From Kocuria marina (lineage in GTDB: Bacteria; Actinomycetota; Actinomycetes; Actinomycetales; Micrococcaceae), in assembly GCF_000786655.1 (NCBI RefSeq), contig NZ_JROM01000016.1:1-64000 (forward strand): a stretch of 64,000 nt of DNA, read 5' to 3'. The notes beneath the pieces were generated by a model. The model was not told the origin of the DNA. It searched no databases and saw only the letters and a list, made by a program, of their open reading frames with translations. Position numbers and translations under genes: made by a program. This document shows positions 33,939-42,975 of the stretch, piece by piece; positions within the stretch are counted from its first letter, which is position 1, and each line of letters begins with the position of its first letter.

Positions 33939-35747
33939 TCAGTGCGAGTAGATGTCCTCGATCTCGCGCGCGTAGTCCTGGGCGACCTTGGCGCGCTTGA
34001 GCTTCATGGACGGGGTGAGGTGGCCGTCCTCGATCGTGAGGTCGCGGTCCAGGATGCGGAAGGCCTTGATGCCCTCCGCGCGGGAGACCTTGGCGTTGGC
34101 GTGGTCCACGATCTTCTGGACGTGGTCGATCACGGCCTCCTCGCGCGCAGCCCGGGCCACGTCCATGTCCGGGTCCAACCCGAGTCCGGGCAGCACCTTG
34201 GGCAGCGTCTCGGGGTCCAGGGTGATCAACGCGGCCACGAAGGGGCGGTCGTCCCCGACGACCATGATCTGCCCCACGGTCGCGGACGCGCGGATGGGAT
34301 CTTCGAGCTGGTTGGGGATCACGTTCTTGCCGCCCGCGGTGACGATGATCTCCTTCTTGCGCCCCGTGACGGTGAGCAGACCCTCGTCGTCCAGGTGGCC
34401 CAGGTCCCCGGTGGCGAACCAACCGTCGAAGAACGCCTCGGCGGTCTTGTCGGGCAGCCCGTGGTAGCGCTCGAACACGTTGGCGCCGCGCACCAGGATC
34501 TCCCCGTCCGCGGCGATCGCGACCTCGTTGCCGGGGATCGGGTGGCCCACCGTCCCGAGCCGGTTGAGGCTCGGGAAGTTGGCCGCGATGGGAGCGGTCG
34601 TCTCGGTGAGCCCGTAGCCCTCGACCACGTACACGCCGATCCCGTTGAAGAAGTGCGCGAGGTAGTCGCCCAGACTCGCACCCCCGGACACGGCGTAGCG
34701 CACGTCCCCGCCCATGGCCTGACGCAGCGTGGAGTACACGAGCTTGTCGTAGAGGCGGTGGCGGGCTTCGAGCAGCGGCGGGACGGGACCCTTCACGGCG
34801 GCGCGCGACCACGCGACGGCGGTCGCGACGGCCCGTTCGAAGATCAGCTTCTTCACGGGCGAGCCCGCCTGGGCCTTGAACCGCGCACCCACCAGGATCT
34901 TCTCGAAGACGCGCGGCACGGCCAGGATGAACGTGGGCTTGAACCGGGCGAGGTCCTCCATGAGGTGGGAGACGTCCGGCGTGTGGGCCAGGGTGATCCC
35001 GGCGTCCAGGGACGTGACCTCCACGAACCGGGCGAACACGTGCGCGAGCGGCAGGAACATGAGGGTGCGGGAGCCCTCCGCCATGACGTCCCCGGCCACC
35101 GGGATGGTGTTCTGGGAGCACGAGACGAAGTTGCGGTGGGTCAGTTCGCAGCCCTTGGGCGCACCCGTGGTCCCCGAGGTGTAGATGAGGGTCGCGACGT
35201 CGTCCAGTGTCACGCCGTCGTAGGGCGTCCCCAGATCCGTGCGGTCCGCACCGCCCGCGATCATGGCCTCGAGGGAGTTCTCACCGGAGGCGGTGTCGAA
35301 GACGCAGATCCGCTGCGCGGCCGCGAACTCGGTGATCCCGGTGGCCGCCTGCACGCGCTCGGCCAGTTCGTCCGTCTCCACGAAGATCGCCACGGCCTGG
35401 GAATCGGACATGATGTGGGCGATCTGCTCGGGGGAGGAGGTGTCGTAGACGGGCACCGGTACTGCGCCGACCCACCACAGGGCGAAGTCCACGAGCGTCC
35501 ACTCGTAGCGCGTACGGCTCAACAGTCCCACGCGTTCGCCGGGTCGGATGCCCTTCGCGGCGATCCCGCGGGCCAGGGCCACGACCTCGTCGCGGAACTG
35601 ACGGGCCGTGACGTCCCGCTCGCGCCCTTCGGCGAGCACCGTGTAGAGCACGGTGTCAGGTTTTTGCTCGGCGCGTTCGGCGAGGATGTGGGCGATACCG
35701 GGGTACGGCAGGGGATCGACGATGGCCGGGGCGCTGACGCGTCGCAT
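33939..35747 (-). CDS. fadD: Long-chain acyl-CoA synthetase (FadD15-like)
   Basis: ANL-superfamily enzyme that activates fatty acids to acyl-CoA with ATP. The ATP/AMP motif LIYTSGTTGAPKGCELTHRN is at about residue 196, with the second motif VVEGYGLTETTAPIAANFPS, then WFATGDLGHLDDEGLLTVTG and RKKEIIVTAGGKNV. The C-terminal lysine lies in LTPSMKLKRAKVAQDY. It has 602 residues, the long FACS form (DVPVYDTSSPEQIAHIMSDS near 105). It is preceded by GGAAGGTG and a TAGGCT -10 element. Position upstream of plsC and aroG resembles Rv2187-Rv2178c. Confidence 0.9.
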   Translation of the reverse strand: MRRVSAPAIVDPLPYPGIAHILAERAEQKPDTVLYTVLAEGRERDVTARQFRDEVVALARGIAAKGIRPGERVGLLSRTRYEWTLVDFALWWVGAVPVPVYDTSSPEQIAHIMSDSQAVAIFVETDELAERVQAATGITEFAAAQRICVFDTASGENSLEAMIAGGADRTDLGTPYDGVTLDDVATLIYTSGTTGAPKGCELTHRNFVSCSQNTIPVAGDVMAEGSRTLMFLPLAHVFARFVEVTSLDAGITLAHTPDVSHLMEDLARFKPTFILAVPRVFEKILVGARFKAQAGSPVKKLIFERAVATAVAWSRAAVKGPVPPLLEARHRLYDKLVYSTLRQAMGGDVRYAVSGGASLGDYLAHFFNGIGVYVVEGYGLTETTAPIAANFPSLNRLGTVGHPIPGNEVAIAADGEILVRGANVFERYHGLPDKTAEAFFDGWFATGDLGHLDDEGLLTVTGRKKEIIVTAGGKNVIPNQLEDPIRASATVGQIMVVGDDRPFVAALITLDPETLPKVLPGLGLDPDMDVARAAREEAVIDHVQKIVDHANAKVSRAEGIKAFRILDRDLTIEDGHLTPSMKLKRAKVAQDYAREIEDIYSH

Positions 35748-35779
35748 GGAGGGGCACCTTCCTGCTGGGAACGGCTCTC

Positions 35780-35785
35780 AGCCTA
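35780..35785 (-). promoter_or_regulatory. Candidate -10 element of fadD
   Basis: TAGGCT on the minus strand, 33 bases before the ATG at 35747, leaving room for a leader with GGAAGGTG. The -35 is weak. Confidence 0.45.
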
Positions 35786-35917
35786 CTGTGTGTCCCGCCT
35801 CACTCCCGGCACATACTGGACGTGTCCACAAAGATGACGCCCGCCCCCGGATCGCCCTCGATCATCTCGACGGCGGCACGGACGGCGGGTCGTTCCGGGC
35901 GGAGCCGCGCGGGCGTG

Positions 35918-36331
35918 TCAGACGACGGCGCCGTCGTCGTCCTCGGGGGAGTCCTGCGGCAGCGCGCGGAAGACCAGGTACAGACCCGTGACCAGACCCA
36001 CGAGGCCCAGCAGCCACATCACCGGGGGCAGGGGACCGGGCAACAGGGCGAGTCCGACCATGATCACGATGACCGCGAGCACGGTGCTCAGGGCGCGCAG
36101 CATGGCGGGGGAGATCCCGCTCGTAACGGGCCCGGGATCGGGCTCGTAGCGTTCGTCCTCCCGGGTGTCCCGCAGTTCGACGGGGATCTCCTCGGCCGGT
36201 TGCTCGCGGGGCTCCCACGGGAAGTCCTCGGCCCACGGTTCGAGGTCCTCGTCGTCGCGGGGGACGTCGTCCCACGAGTTGCCGCGGATGATCCGCTCGA
36301 ACGGGTCCTCCGGTGGTTGGCGTGAACTCAC
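35918..36331 (-). CDS. Small membrane protein with acidic N-terminus, unrecognised
   Basis: The 137-residue protein has a highly acidic soluble half (PRDDEDLEPWAEDFPWEP), then two hydrophobic segments at about 82-97 and 101-120, and an acidic tail ending SPEDDDGAVV. I recognise no domain. GTG 36331 overlaps the stop of the upstream hydrolase gene by four bases, so it is co-translated. Such an arrangement suggests, but does not show, a shared role at the membrane. Confidence 0.65.
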   Translation of the reverse strand: MSSRQPPEDPFERIIRGNSWDDVPRDDEDLEPWAEDFPWEPREQPAEEIPVELRDTREDERYEPDPGPVTSGISPAMLRALSTVLAVIVIMVGLALLPGPLPPVMWLLGLVGLVTGLYLVFRALPQDSPEDDDGAVV

Positions 36332-37119
36332 GAGGGGTCCTCGGGGAGGAACTGCTCGCCCCGGGACAACCGCTGGACCGCGTCCCGGGAGATCCGTTCG
36401 AGCAGTGGGGCATCGTGATCCAGGGTGGCCACGTGGTAGCTGTTCTGCAGATCGACCACGCGGACGTCCCCGGAACTGTGCTCGGCCACCAGGTCCGCGG
36501 AGTCCCCGGAGACGATGTGGTCCACCTCGGAACGGAAAACCACGGTGGGCGCGGTGATCGCCGGGAGCATGCGCACGGTCCGGTGCATCAGCACGTTCAA
36601 CTGCGCGACGGCGGCCAGGGGCGTGCGGTCGTAGGTGGACTCCAGGACGTCCTCCTTCTTGACGTCGCCACCGATCCCGGGCAGGGACGCGACCACGGGA
36701 CTCACCAGGTGACTGAACCGCGCCATCCGGTTCACGAGGGACAGCGCGGGGTTCACGAGCAGCACCCCGGCAACCTCCCGCCGGGCCGCGGTGTGCAGGG
36801 CCAGCGCGCCGCCCATGGACAGCCCGCCCACGACCACGCGGTCGTGCTCGCGGCGCAACGCCCAGTACTGTTCGTCCACGGCGTCCCGCCAGGCCTGCCA
36901 CGGTTGTTCGGCCAGTTCCTCCCACTGCGTCCCGTGCCCGGGCAGCAGGGGGACGCGCATGCCCGGGTGGGCTCCGGCGTCGTCGGTGGCCTCGTGGACG
37001 GCGTGCGCCCAATCCCGCACGGAGGCCGTGGTGGCCGTGAAGCCGTGCAGTAGGAGGACCCCCACGGAGGAGGAGCCGGGAAGGTGCAGGGGGCCGTGGA
37101 GTTGCTGATCGGAGAACAT
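36328..37119 (-). CDS. Alpha/beta hydrolase, monoacylglycerol lipase/carboxylesterase-like
   Basis: Serine esterase of 263 residues. Oxyanion-hole and strand motif VLLLHGFTATTASVRDWAHA, nucleophile GGLSMGGALALH, acid SEVDHIVSG and histidine NSYHVATLDHD are arranged as in Est30-type carboxylesterases and thermostable monoacylglycerol lipases. The ATG at 37119 is preferred to upstream starts because the region before it overlaps the promoter region of divergent plsC. Its neighbours plsC and fadD act on acyl lipids, so a lipid acyl ester is a plausible substrate, by inference. Confidence 0.8.
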   Translation of the reverse strand: MFSDQQLHGPLHLPGSSSVGVLLLHGFTATTASVRDWAHAVHEATDDAGAHPGMRVPLLPGHGTQWEELAEQPWQAWRDAVDEQYWALRREHDRVVVGGLSMGGALALHTAARREVAGVLLVNPALSLVNRMARFSHLVSPVVASLPGIGGDVKKEDVLESTYDRTPLAAVAQLNVLMHRTVRMLPAITAPTVVFRSEVDHIVSGDSADLVAEHSSGDVRVVDLQNSYHVATLDHDAPLLERISRDAVQRLSRGEQFLPEDPS

Positions 37120-37261
37120 GGCGCCATTGTGCCAGCCGCCGCGAGAACTCGTGAGAGAATGTGGCGGAACAAAGGCACGGTGCCGCGTGTGCGCACCGGT
37201 GCACGGCCGGGTCACCGCGGGCATCCGGTGACTCCCGCGATGACGAAAGGGTTCCCCGCTC

Positions 37262-38116
37262 ATGGTGTACATGTTCTTGAAGACCTACGTGGTGGGCCCC
37301 GTGGTCAACCTGGTGTGCCGACCCACCGTGGTGGGTCTGGAGAACGTCCCCGAGCACGGCCCCGCGATCCTCGCGAGCAACCACCTGTCCGTCCCGGACG
37401 CCGTCTTCATGCCCGTGGCCGTGCCGCGCCAGGTGTATTTCCTGGCCAAGTCCGAGTACTTCACGACCCCCGGGCTCAAGGGGCGCGTGATCGGCGCGTT
37501 CTTCAAAGCCATCAACCAGATCCCCATGGACCGCAGGGGTGGCAAGGCCAGCGCCAAATCGCTCAGTGCCGGTGGCCAGGCACTCGCCGAGGGCAAGCTG
37601 ATCGGGATCTACCCGGAGGGCACGCGCTCCCCGGACGGTCGGCTCTACAAGGGGAAGATCGGTGTGGCCCGCCTCGCGCTGGAGACCGGGGCCCCCGTGA
37701 TCCCCGTGGCGATGTTCGGCACGGACAAGATGCAGCCCCTGGGCTCACGGTTCCCGGATCCGCGCCGTGGCAAGGTCACCACGGTCTTCGGTGAGCCCAT
37801 GGACTTCTCGGACCTGATGTCCCGGCGCGGGGACCACGCGACCATGCGCCGCGTGACGGACGAGATCATGGCCGCGATCCAGAAGATCTCTGGCCAGGAG
37901 ATGGCGGACGTCTACGCTGCCGATCACAAGCGTGCGCTCGCCGAGGAGAAGACCGCAGCGTTCAAGAACCAGGCCCGCGACGTCGTCGAGGCCACCCGGG
38001 ACAAGGGACGCGCGGTCACGGACGCCGTGTCCCAGCAGGCGAGCAACCTGGGCGCCAAACTGCAGGGACGTTCACATGACGGAACGGACGAGCGCGGTCC
38101 CAAGGAATCCGCCTAG
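37262..38116 (+). CDS. plsC: 1-acyl-sn-glycerol-3-phosphate acyltransferase
   Basis: Transfers an acyl group to lysophosphatidic acid in phospholipid synthesis. Motif I SNHLSVPDA (NHxSxxD), motif II QIPMDRRGGKASAKS, motif III GIYPEGTRSPDGRLYKGKI and motif IV GAPVIPVAMFGT are all present. The 284-residue protein has an amphipathic N-terminal helix and a disordered basic C-terminus (KNQARDVVEATRDKGR). GAAAGGG precedes the ATG. The stop (TAG, 38114) overlaps the -10 element of aroG. Orthologue order resembles Rv2182c upstream of Rv2178c. Confidence 0.92.
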   Translation: MVYMFLKTYVVGPVVNLVCRPTVVGLENVPEHGPAILASNHLSVPDAVFMPVAVPRQVYFLAKSEYFTTPGLKGRVIGAFFKAINQIPMDRRGGKASAKSLSAGGQALAEGKLIGIYPEGTRSPDGRLYKGKIGVARLALETGAPVIPVAMFGTDKMQPLGSRFPDPRRGKVTTVFGEPMDFSDLMSRRGDHATMRRVTDEIMAAIQKISGQEMADVYAADHKRALAEEKTAAFKNQARDVVEATRDKGRAVTDAVSQQASNLGAKLQGRSHDGTDERGPKESA

Positions 38117-38119
38117 ACT
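38114..38119 (+). promoter_or_regulatory. Candidate -10 element of aroG (leaderless)
   Basis: TAGACT ends six bases before the ATG at 38126 and contains the stop codon of plsC. No ribosome-binding site is seen, which fits leaderless translation. Confidence 0.5.
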
Positions 38120-38125
38120 GTCCGA

Positions 38126-39520
38126 ATGAGTTCCATAACCCTGCCTGAACAGATCCGAACCGCGTCGTCCCCCTCCCCGAGCGCGGCGAACTATCCCGGC
38201 CTGGACGAGTGGCGGGACAAGACGATCGGTCAGCACCCCCAGTGGGCGCAGCACCCCGACTTCGCGAGCAGCATGCAGGAGCTCAACGCCGTCCCGCCCC
38301 TCGTGTTCGCGGGGGAGGTCGACCGGCTGCGCGCGCGCCTGGCCCAGGTGGCCAACGGTGATGCGTTCTTCCTGCAGGGCGGCGACTGCGCCGAGACGTT
38401 CGCCGGTGCCACGGCGGACAAGATCTCGGCCCGGGTGCGCACGCTGCTGCAGATGGCCGTGGTGCTCACGTACGGCGCGTCCCTTCCCGTGGTGAAGATG
38501 GGGCGCATGGCGGGGCAGTTCTCTAAGCCGCGCTCGTCCAACGAGGAGACCCGCGAGGGCGTGACCCTGCCCTCGTTCCGCGGGGAGATGGTCAACGGGT
38601 TCGATTTCACCGAGGAGTCCCGCGTCCACGACCCCAAGCGGATGGTGCGCGGCTACCACACGTCCGCGTCCACGCTGAACCTGATCCGCGCGTTCACCCA
38701 GGGCGGGTTCGCGGACCTGCGCCGCGTGCACGCCTGGAACATGGGCTTCGCGGCGAACCCGGCGTACGCGCGCTACGAGACCATGGCGCGCGAGATCGAC
38801 CACGCGGTGAAGTTCATGGCCGCGTGCGGTTCCGATTTCGACGCCCTCAAGACCACGGAGTTCTTCGCGGGTCACGAGGCGCTGCTGCTCGACTACGAGC
38901 GTGCACTCACCCGCATCGACTCCCGTACGAACCTGCCGTACGGCACGTCCGCGCACTTCCTGTGGATCGGCGAGCGCACGCGCGAACTCGACGGCGCCCA
39001 CGTGGACCTGCTCTCCCGGTTGCGCAACCCGATCGGCGTCAAGCTCGGCCCGTCCACCACCGGCGACGACGCCCTGCGGCTCATCGACGCCCTGGACCCC
39101 GAGCGCGAGCCGGGTCGCCTGACGTTCATCACCCGCATGGGTGCCAAGAACATCCGCGAGAAGCTGCCCCCGGTGATCAAGGCCGTGGAGGCCTCGGGTG
39201 CCAAGCCCGTGTGGGTCACCGACCCCATGCACGGCAACACGGTCTCGCTGCCCTCGGGGTACAAGACCCGCAACTTCGACGACGTCGTGGACGAGGTCCG
39301 CGGCTTCTTCGAGGTGCACCGGGCCCTGGGCACGTTCCCGGGCGGCATCCACGTGGAGATGACCGGTGACGACGTCGCCGAGTGCCTCGGTGGCGCGGAC
39401 CCGGTCAACGAGTCCTCGTTCGCGGAACGCTACGAGACACTGTGCGATCCGCGGTTGAACCACATGCAGTCCCTCGAGATCGCATTCCTGGTCGCGGAGT
39501 ACCTGTCCCAGCAGAACTGA
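38126..39520 (+). CDS. aroG: 3-deoxy-7-phosphoheptulonate synthase, class II
   Basis: First enzyme of the shikimate pathway, joining phosphoenolpyruvate and erythrose 4-phosphate. Class II features: FLQGGDCAETFAG near residue 87 with the metal-binding Cys, VKMGRMAGQFSKPRSS, PSFRGEMVNGFDF, and the terminal HVEMTGDDVAECLGGADPV. The 464-residue length matches M. tuberculosis AroG, where an N-terminal extension binds aromatic amino acids; the extension is present here. Strong intrinsic terminator downstream. It is the standard neighbour of pknL. Confidence 0.95.
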   Translation: MSSITLPEQIRTASSPSPSAANYPGLDEWRDKTIGQHPQWAQHPDFASSMQELNAVPPLVFAGEVDRLRARLAQVANGDAFFLQGGDCAETFAGATADKISARVRTLLQMAVVLTYGASLPVVKMGRMAGQFSKPRSSNEETREGVTLPSFRGEMVNGFDFTEESRVHDPKRMVRGYHTSASTLNLIRAFTQGGFADLRRVHAWNMGFAANPAYARYETMAREIDHAVKFMAACGSDFDALKTTEFFAGHEALLLDYERALTRIDSRTNLPYGTSAHFLWIGERTRELDGAHVDLLSRLRNPIGVKLGPSTTGDDALRLIDALDPEREPGRLTFITRMGAKNIREKLPPVIKAVEASGAKPVWVTDPMHGNTVSLPSGYKTRNFDDVVDEVRGFFEVHRALGTFPGGIHVEMTGDDVAECLGGADPVNESSFAERYETLCDPRLNHMQSLEIAFLVAEYLSQQN

Positions 39521-39532
39521 TTCACTGACACA

Positions 39533-39572
39533 CGATGACCCCGGTGCCGCTCGGCACCGGGGTCATCGTTTT
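39533..39572 (+). terminator. Intrinsic terminator of aroG
   Basis: CGATGACCCCGGTGCC pairs perfectly with GGCACCGGGGTCATCG (16 bp, loop GCTC), followed by TTTTC. The stem starts 13 bases after the stop codon. Confidence 0.93.
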
Positions 39573-39694
39573 CTGACGGGGGGATCGACGGCGCGGGCGA
39601 CCGGTTCAGGGGTGTCGCAAGTGCATCATCACGTTGCCTCACGTGTCACGGGCTCGGACCGGTCGGATTGTCGGTGTCCTCGTCCGCACCGCAC

Positions 39695-41713
39695 TCACAG
39701 CACGGTGAGGATCACCGTGTCCCCATCCTCACGCTGGCGCACGACCCGGTTGAGGTGGGAACCCACGGGTGAGTTGATCTCCACCGTGTAGCCCTGGTCC
39801 TCGAGGCTCTGCCGGGCGGAGTCCGCGTCCTGGCCCACCACGTTGGGCGGTGCACCCTGCGGGGTGTCGGCGGCCAGGGTCAGGGCCACGGCCGTGCCCT
39901 CGTCCACGCTCGTCCCCGCCGCGGGGGACTGGGCGAGCACGGTGTCCGCGGCCTGCGTGGAGTACTCCCGTGAGATCTCGCCCACGCGCAACCCGGCGCC
40001 GGTGATCGCGGCCCGGGCGTCGTCGCTCGCCGAACCGACCACGGTGGGAACGCTCACGCGGGCGGGACCCTCGGAGACCACCAGGTTGACCTGTTCGATA
40101 CCGCGCACCGTGGTGGAGGCCCCGGGATCCGTGGCGATCACGATGCCCTGCGGGACCTCCGGGCTCGTGGTCGAGCGCACGCCCACATTGGAGATGCCCG
40201 CGCTGTTGAGGGCGCGTTCCGCGGTCGCGGTGTCCTGCCCCGCGACGGCGGGGACGGTCGCGGACGCCGTCCCGGGGGCCGAGCCGAGCCACCAGCCCAG
40301 GAACCCGGCCACCGAGAGCAGCAGCGCGAAGACCACGGCGCCCACGGCCAGGTGCAGGGCAGGGGGCTGGGGGTTAAGACGGACCCGGGGTGTGTCGGGG
40401 GAGCGGTGGGCGGTGGAGCCCACCTGGGTCATGGCGATGGTCCCGGTCGCATCGGGCTCGAAGGTGGGCAGGATCGGCGCACCGGCCTCGGGTCCGCCGG
40501 GGCGGCCCATGACATGCGTGTGCTGAGCACCGAGCGGGGTGGTGGCGTTCTCCCCGGTGGGATCTGCAGGCGTGCCGCCGAGCGCCTCCGTGGGGGTCCC
40601 ACTCAAAGCTTCCGTGGGCGCCGCGCCGAACGCCTCGATGGGTGTCCCGCCGAGGGCCTCCGTGGGTACTCCGCCGAGCGCCTGAGTCGGCACCTCGGCG
40701 GCGTCGCCTCCCGCGATGGGAACGGCGGCCGCCCCGGGAAGATCAGCGGCCCCTGCCGCGGCGGACGCTCCCGCAGCGGTGGCCCCCACCCCGGCACCGG
40801 GCCCTGCCATACCCGACGAGGCGTGGGACCCGCCTCCCAGGACGACCGTGTCCGTGTCCCGCAACGAGGGCGGGTCGATCTGCTCGGGCAGCGAGCGCCG
40901 GATGGCCAGCGCGAGATCCAGCAGCGCCGCGGCGTCGGCGGGTCGTTGGGCGGCGTCGCGGGACGTCGCGCGCAGCACGAACTCGTCGAGCGCGGCGGGG
41001 ACACCCTGCGCGAGCCCGCCGGGGGCGGGGACGTCCCGGCTCACGTGGGCGGTCGCGACCTGCAGGGCGGTACCGGTGTAGGGGCGTGAGCCCGTGAGCA
41101 TCTCGTACGCCATGATCCCCACGGCGTAGACGTCGCTGCGCTGGTCCACGGGGCCGTCCCCCACGAGCTCGGGGGCGGCGTAGCCCACCGTGCCCATGAC
41201 CGTGGTGCTCGTGGTGTGCTCGTCCACGGCGCGGGTCAGCCCGAAGTCGGCGACCTTGACCTGCCCGTCCCGGGTCAGCAGGACGTTCTCGGGTTTCACG
41301 TCGCGGTGGACCAGGCCGATCCGGTGCGCCTGGGCGAGCCCGCGCAGAACGGGGATCAGCAGGTCGAGCGTGCGGCGAGCCGTCATGGGTGCTTCGCGGC
41401 CCACGACGTCGCGCAGGGTGGGCCCGTCCACGTATTCCAGGACCAGGTAGAGCACGCCATCCGCGGTGTGACCCTGGTCCAGGACGGCCACCACGTTGGG
41501 GTGGTGCAGGCGCGCGGCGGACTTGGCCTCGCGCCGTGCCCTGGCCACGAAGGACGGATCGTCCGCGACGTGGGAGTGCATGATCTTCAGGGCCACGGGA
41601 CGTTCGAGCCGTTCGTCGAGCCCCTCGTAGACCGTGGCCGTACCACCGCGGGCGATCAGGCGGCGGACCTGGTACCGGCCCTCCAGCAGGGATCCCACGC
41701 GGTGGTCGTTCAT
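39695..41713 (-). CDS. pknL: PknL-type membrane Ser/Thr protein kinase with PASTA domains
   Basis: Transmembrane kinase. The N-terminal Hanks-type domain (about 11-275) has ARGGTATVYEG, catalytic VALK with Lys43, HRDVKPEN (136-143), DFG (156-158) and a Thr-rich activation loop TTSTTVMGT. A long linker with five eight-residue PTEALGG repeats (341-380) leads to one membrane helix (about 452-476) and an extracellular part of three PASTA domains that could bind muropeptides. It has 672 residues from ATG 41713; a TTG at 41728 would overlap the upstream gene. Neighbours aroG, an Rv2175c-like gene and a polyprenyl synthase match the mycobacterial pknL locus. Confidence 0.92.
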   Translation of the reverse strand: MNDHRVGSLLEGRYQVRRLIARGGTATVYEGLDERLERPVALKIMHSHVADDPSFVARARREAKSAARLHHPNVVAVLDQGHTADGVLYLVLEYVDGPTLRDVVGREAPMTARRTLDLLIPVLRGLAQAHRIGLVHRDVKPENVLLTRDGQVKVADFGLTRAVDEHTTSTTVMGTVGYAAPELVGDGPVDQRSDVYAVGIMAYEMLTGSRPYTGTALQVATAHVSRDVPAPGGLAQGVPAALDEFVLRATSRDAAQRPADAAALLDLALAIRRSLPEQIDPPSLRDTDTVVLGGGSHASSGMAGPGAGVGATAAGASAAAGAADLPGAAAVPIAGGDAAEVPTQALGGVPTEALGGTPIEAFGAAPTEALSGTPTEALGGTPADPTGENATTPLGAQHTHVMGRPGGPEAGAPILPTFEPDATGTIAMTQVGSTAHRSPDTPRVRLNPQPPALHLAVGAVVFALLLSVAGFLGWWLGSAPGTASATVPAVAGQDTATAERALNSAGISNVGVRSTTSPEVPQGIVIATDPGASTTVRGIEQVNLVVSEGPARVSVPTVVGSASDDARAAITGAGLRVGEISREYSTQAADTVLAQSPAAGTSVDEGTAVALTLAADTPQGAPPNVVGQDADSARQSLEDQGYTVEINSPVGSHLNRVVRQREDGDTVILTVL
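40574..40693 (-). repeat. Five 24-bp units in pknL
   Basis: In-frame tandem repeat coding VPTQALGG, VPTEALGG, TPIEAFGA, APTEALSG and TPTEALGG. Copies differ by a few bases, so the array is not a recent slippage product. Confidence 0.85.
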
Positions 41714-41717
41714 GCTG

Positions 41718-42830
41718 CTACTGGGCAAATTCTCGTTCCTGTGCGCTCACGGCTTTCACGTACGCCTTGGTGTCGGGGTACATACCGTACGTCTTCACGC
41801 CGTGCAGTCCCTGATAGTAGGCGCCGATCCCCGCGGCCCTGTTGGGGGCCTTGGCCTGCAGCTCCCGGATCAGCGCGACCCCCGCGGTGATGTTGTCCTG
41901 GGGGTCCAGCAGGTCCAGGTCCCGACCCACCATCGCGGACGCCCACTCACCGGCGGACGGGATCACCTGCATGGTGCCCACGGCGTCCGCGGGGGAGACC
42001 ACCGCGTGGCGGAACCCGGATTCCTGCGCCGCGTGGGCGAGCGCGAGCGCCGGGTCCACTCCCATGTCCTGCGCGGTCGTGCGCACCATCTCGCGGATCT
42101 GGTCCGGTGCGGGCACCTGACGCTGTTGCAATTGGGCGTGGTGCCGGTTGGCGGACTCCACGACCTCGCGGGGGTACGTGCGTCCCGCGAACGTGTTGCC
42201 CACGGCCGGTTCGGTCCGTCCGTCGGCGGCCTCGTCACGTCCGGACGCAGTGGCCTCGGACGACGACGCCGCCCGGCCCGGTACCGCGGCCCCGCCCGGG
42301 ATCGTGAGGCCCTGACCCGGGCGCAGTACCGAGGACGCGGAGACCCCGTTGGCGTCCATGAGCTCGGCCACGCTCACGCCGTAGCGCTGGGCGAGGTCCC
42401 ACAGGGTGTCCCCGGAGGCCACGGTGTGCCGCTGTGACCCGCCGCGGCCGGAGTCGGCCGGAGCGGCGTCGTCGGCGCGCGATGCCGACGCGGAAGAGGA
42501 GGAGGTGGGACCGCGATCCGATCCCGGGATCACGAGGCGCTGGCCGGGGCGGATCATGCCGTGGGCCGGGATCTTGTTCGCGCTCATCAGGTCCTGGACC
42601 CGCACCCCGTGGGTGGTGGCCAGGGACCACAGCGAGTCCCCGGGGGACACGGTCACGTGCCCGGAGTGCGCGTGCTGGGCCACATGGACGGTGGGTGCCG
42701 GGGCGGCGTGCGCGGAACCCACGGCGCCCAGCGCGGTGAGGGCGGCCAGCGCGGCGGCGGAGCCCTGCGCGGCGCGGCGGGACCATGTGGAACGGGGGGA
42801 CCGGCGGTCGTGGGGCGGGTCAACCGGCAT
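41718..42830 (-). CDS. Secreted LysM lytic transglycosylase
   Basis: Cell wall hydrolase. The 370-residue precursor begins with an Arg-rich start, a hydrophobic stretch and SAHAAPAP, a signal peptide with cleavage near residue 46. Two LysM domains follow (VSPGDSLWSLATTHGVRVQD and VASGDTLWDLAQRYGVSVAE), separated by Ser/Ala linkers, then an SLT domain with the catalytic Glu in AAQESGFRHAVVSP and AVGTMQVIP, ending GIGAYYQGLHG. The stop is four bases before the pknL ATG, so the hydrolase and the PASTA kinase are probably in one transcript, linking wall cleavage to kinase sensing. Confidence 0.88.
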   Translation of the reverse strand: MPVDPPHDRRSPRSTWSRRAAQGSAAALAALTALGAVGSAHAAPAPTVHVAQHAHSGHVTVSPGDSLWSLATTHGVRVQDLMSANKIPAHGMIRPGQRLVIPGSDRGPTSSSSASASRADDAAPADSGRGGSQRHTVASGDTLWDLAQRYGVSVAELMDANGVSASSVLRPGQGLTIPGGAAVPGRAASSSEATASGRDEAADGRTEPAVGNTFAGRTYPREVVESANRHHAQLQQRQVPAPDQIREMVRTTAQDMGVDPALALAHAAQESGFRHAVVSPADAVGTMQVIPSAGEWASAMVGRDLDLLDPQDNITAGVALIRELQAKAPNRAAGIGAYYQGLHGVKTYGMYPDTKAYVKAVSAQEREFAQ

Positions 42831-42906
42831 GTTCGCGTTTCCTACCTCTGGACGGGGGAGCAGGGGAAGATCCGGCGGCGTCCTCGGATTCCGCACGGGT
42901 GCCCCC

Positions 42907-42912
42907 AGATTA
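42907..42912 (-). promoter_or_regulatory. Candidate -10 element of the LysM transglycosylase-pknL operon
   Basis: TAATCT on the minus strand, 77 bases before the ATG at 42830. The leader is about 70 bases and has no recognisable riboswitch. It lies in the divergent gap to the Rv2175c-like gene. Confidence 0.4.
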
Positions 42913-42975
42913 CCCGACCCCTCGTCACGACCGGTTTCTGTGAGCGGGCCGGTGCGCCGTGGCACAGTAGGGTCC

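Noticed and set aside
42831-42975. c-di-AMP (ydaO) riboswitch before the LysM transglycosylase gene
   Set aside because: Such riboswitches precede wall hydrolases in many actinobacteria, but the leader is only about 70 bases and lacks the conserved blocks.
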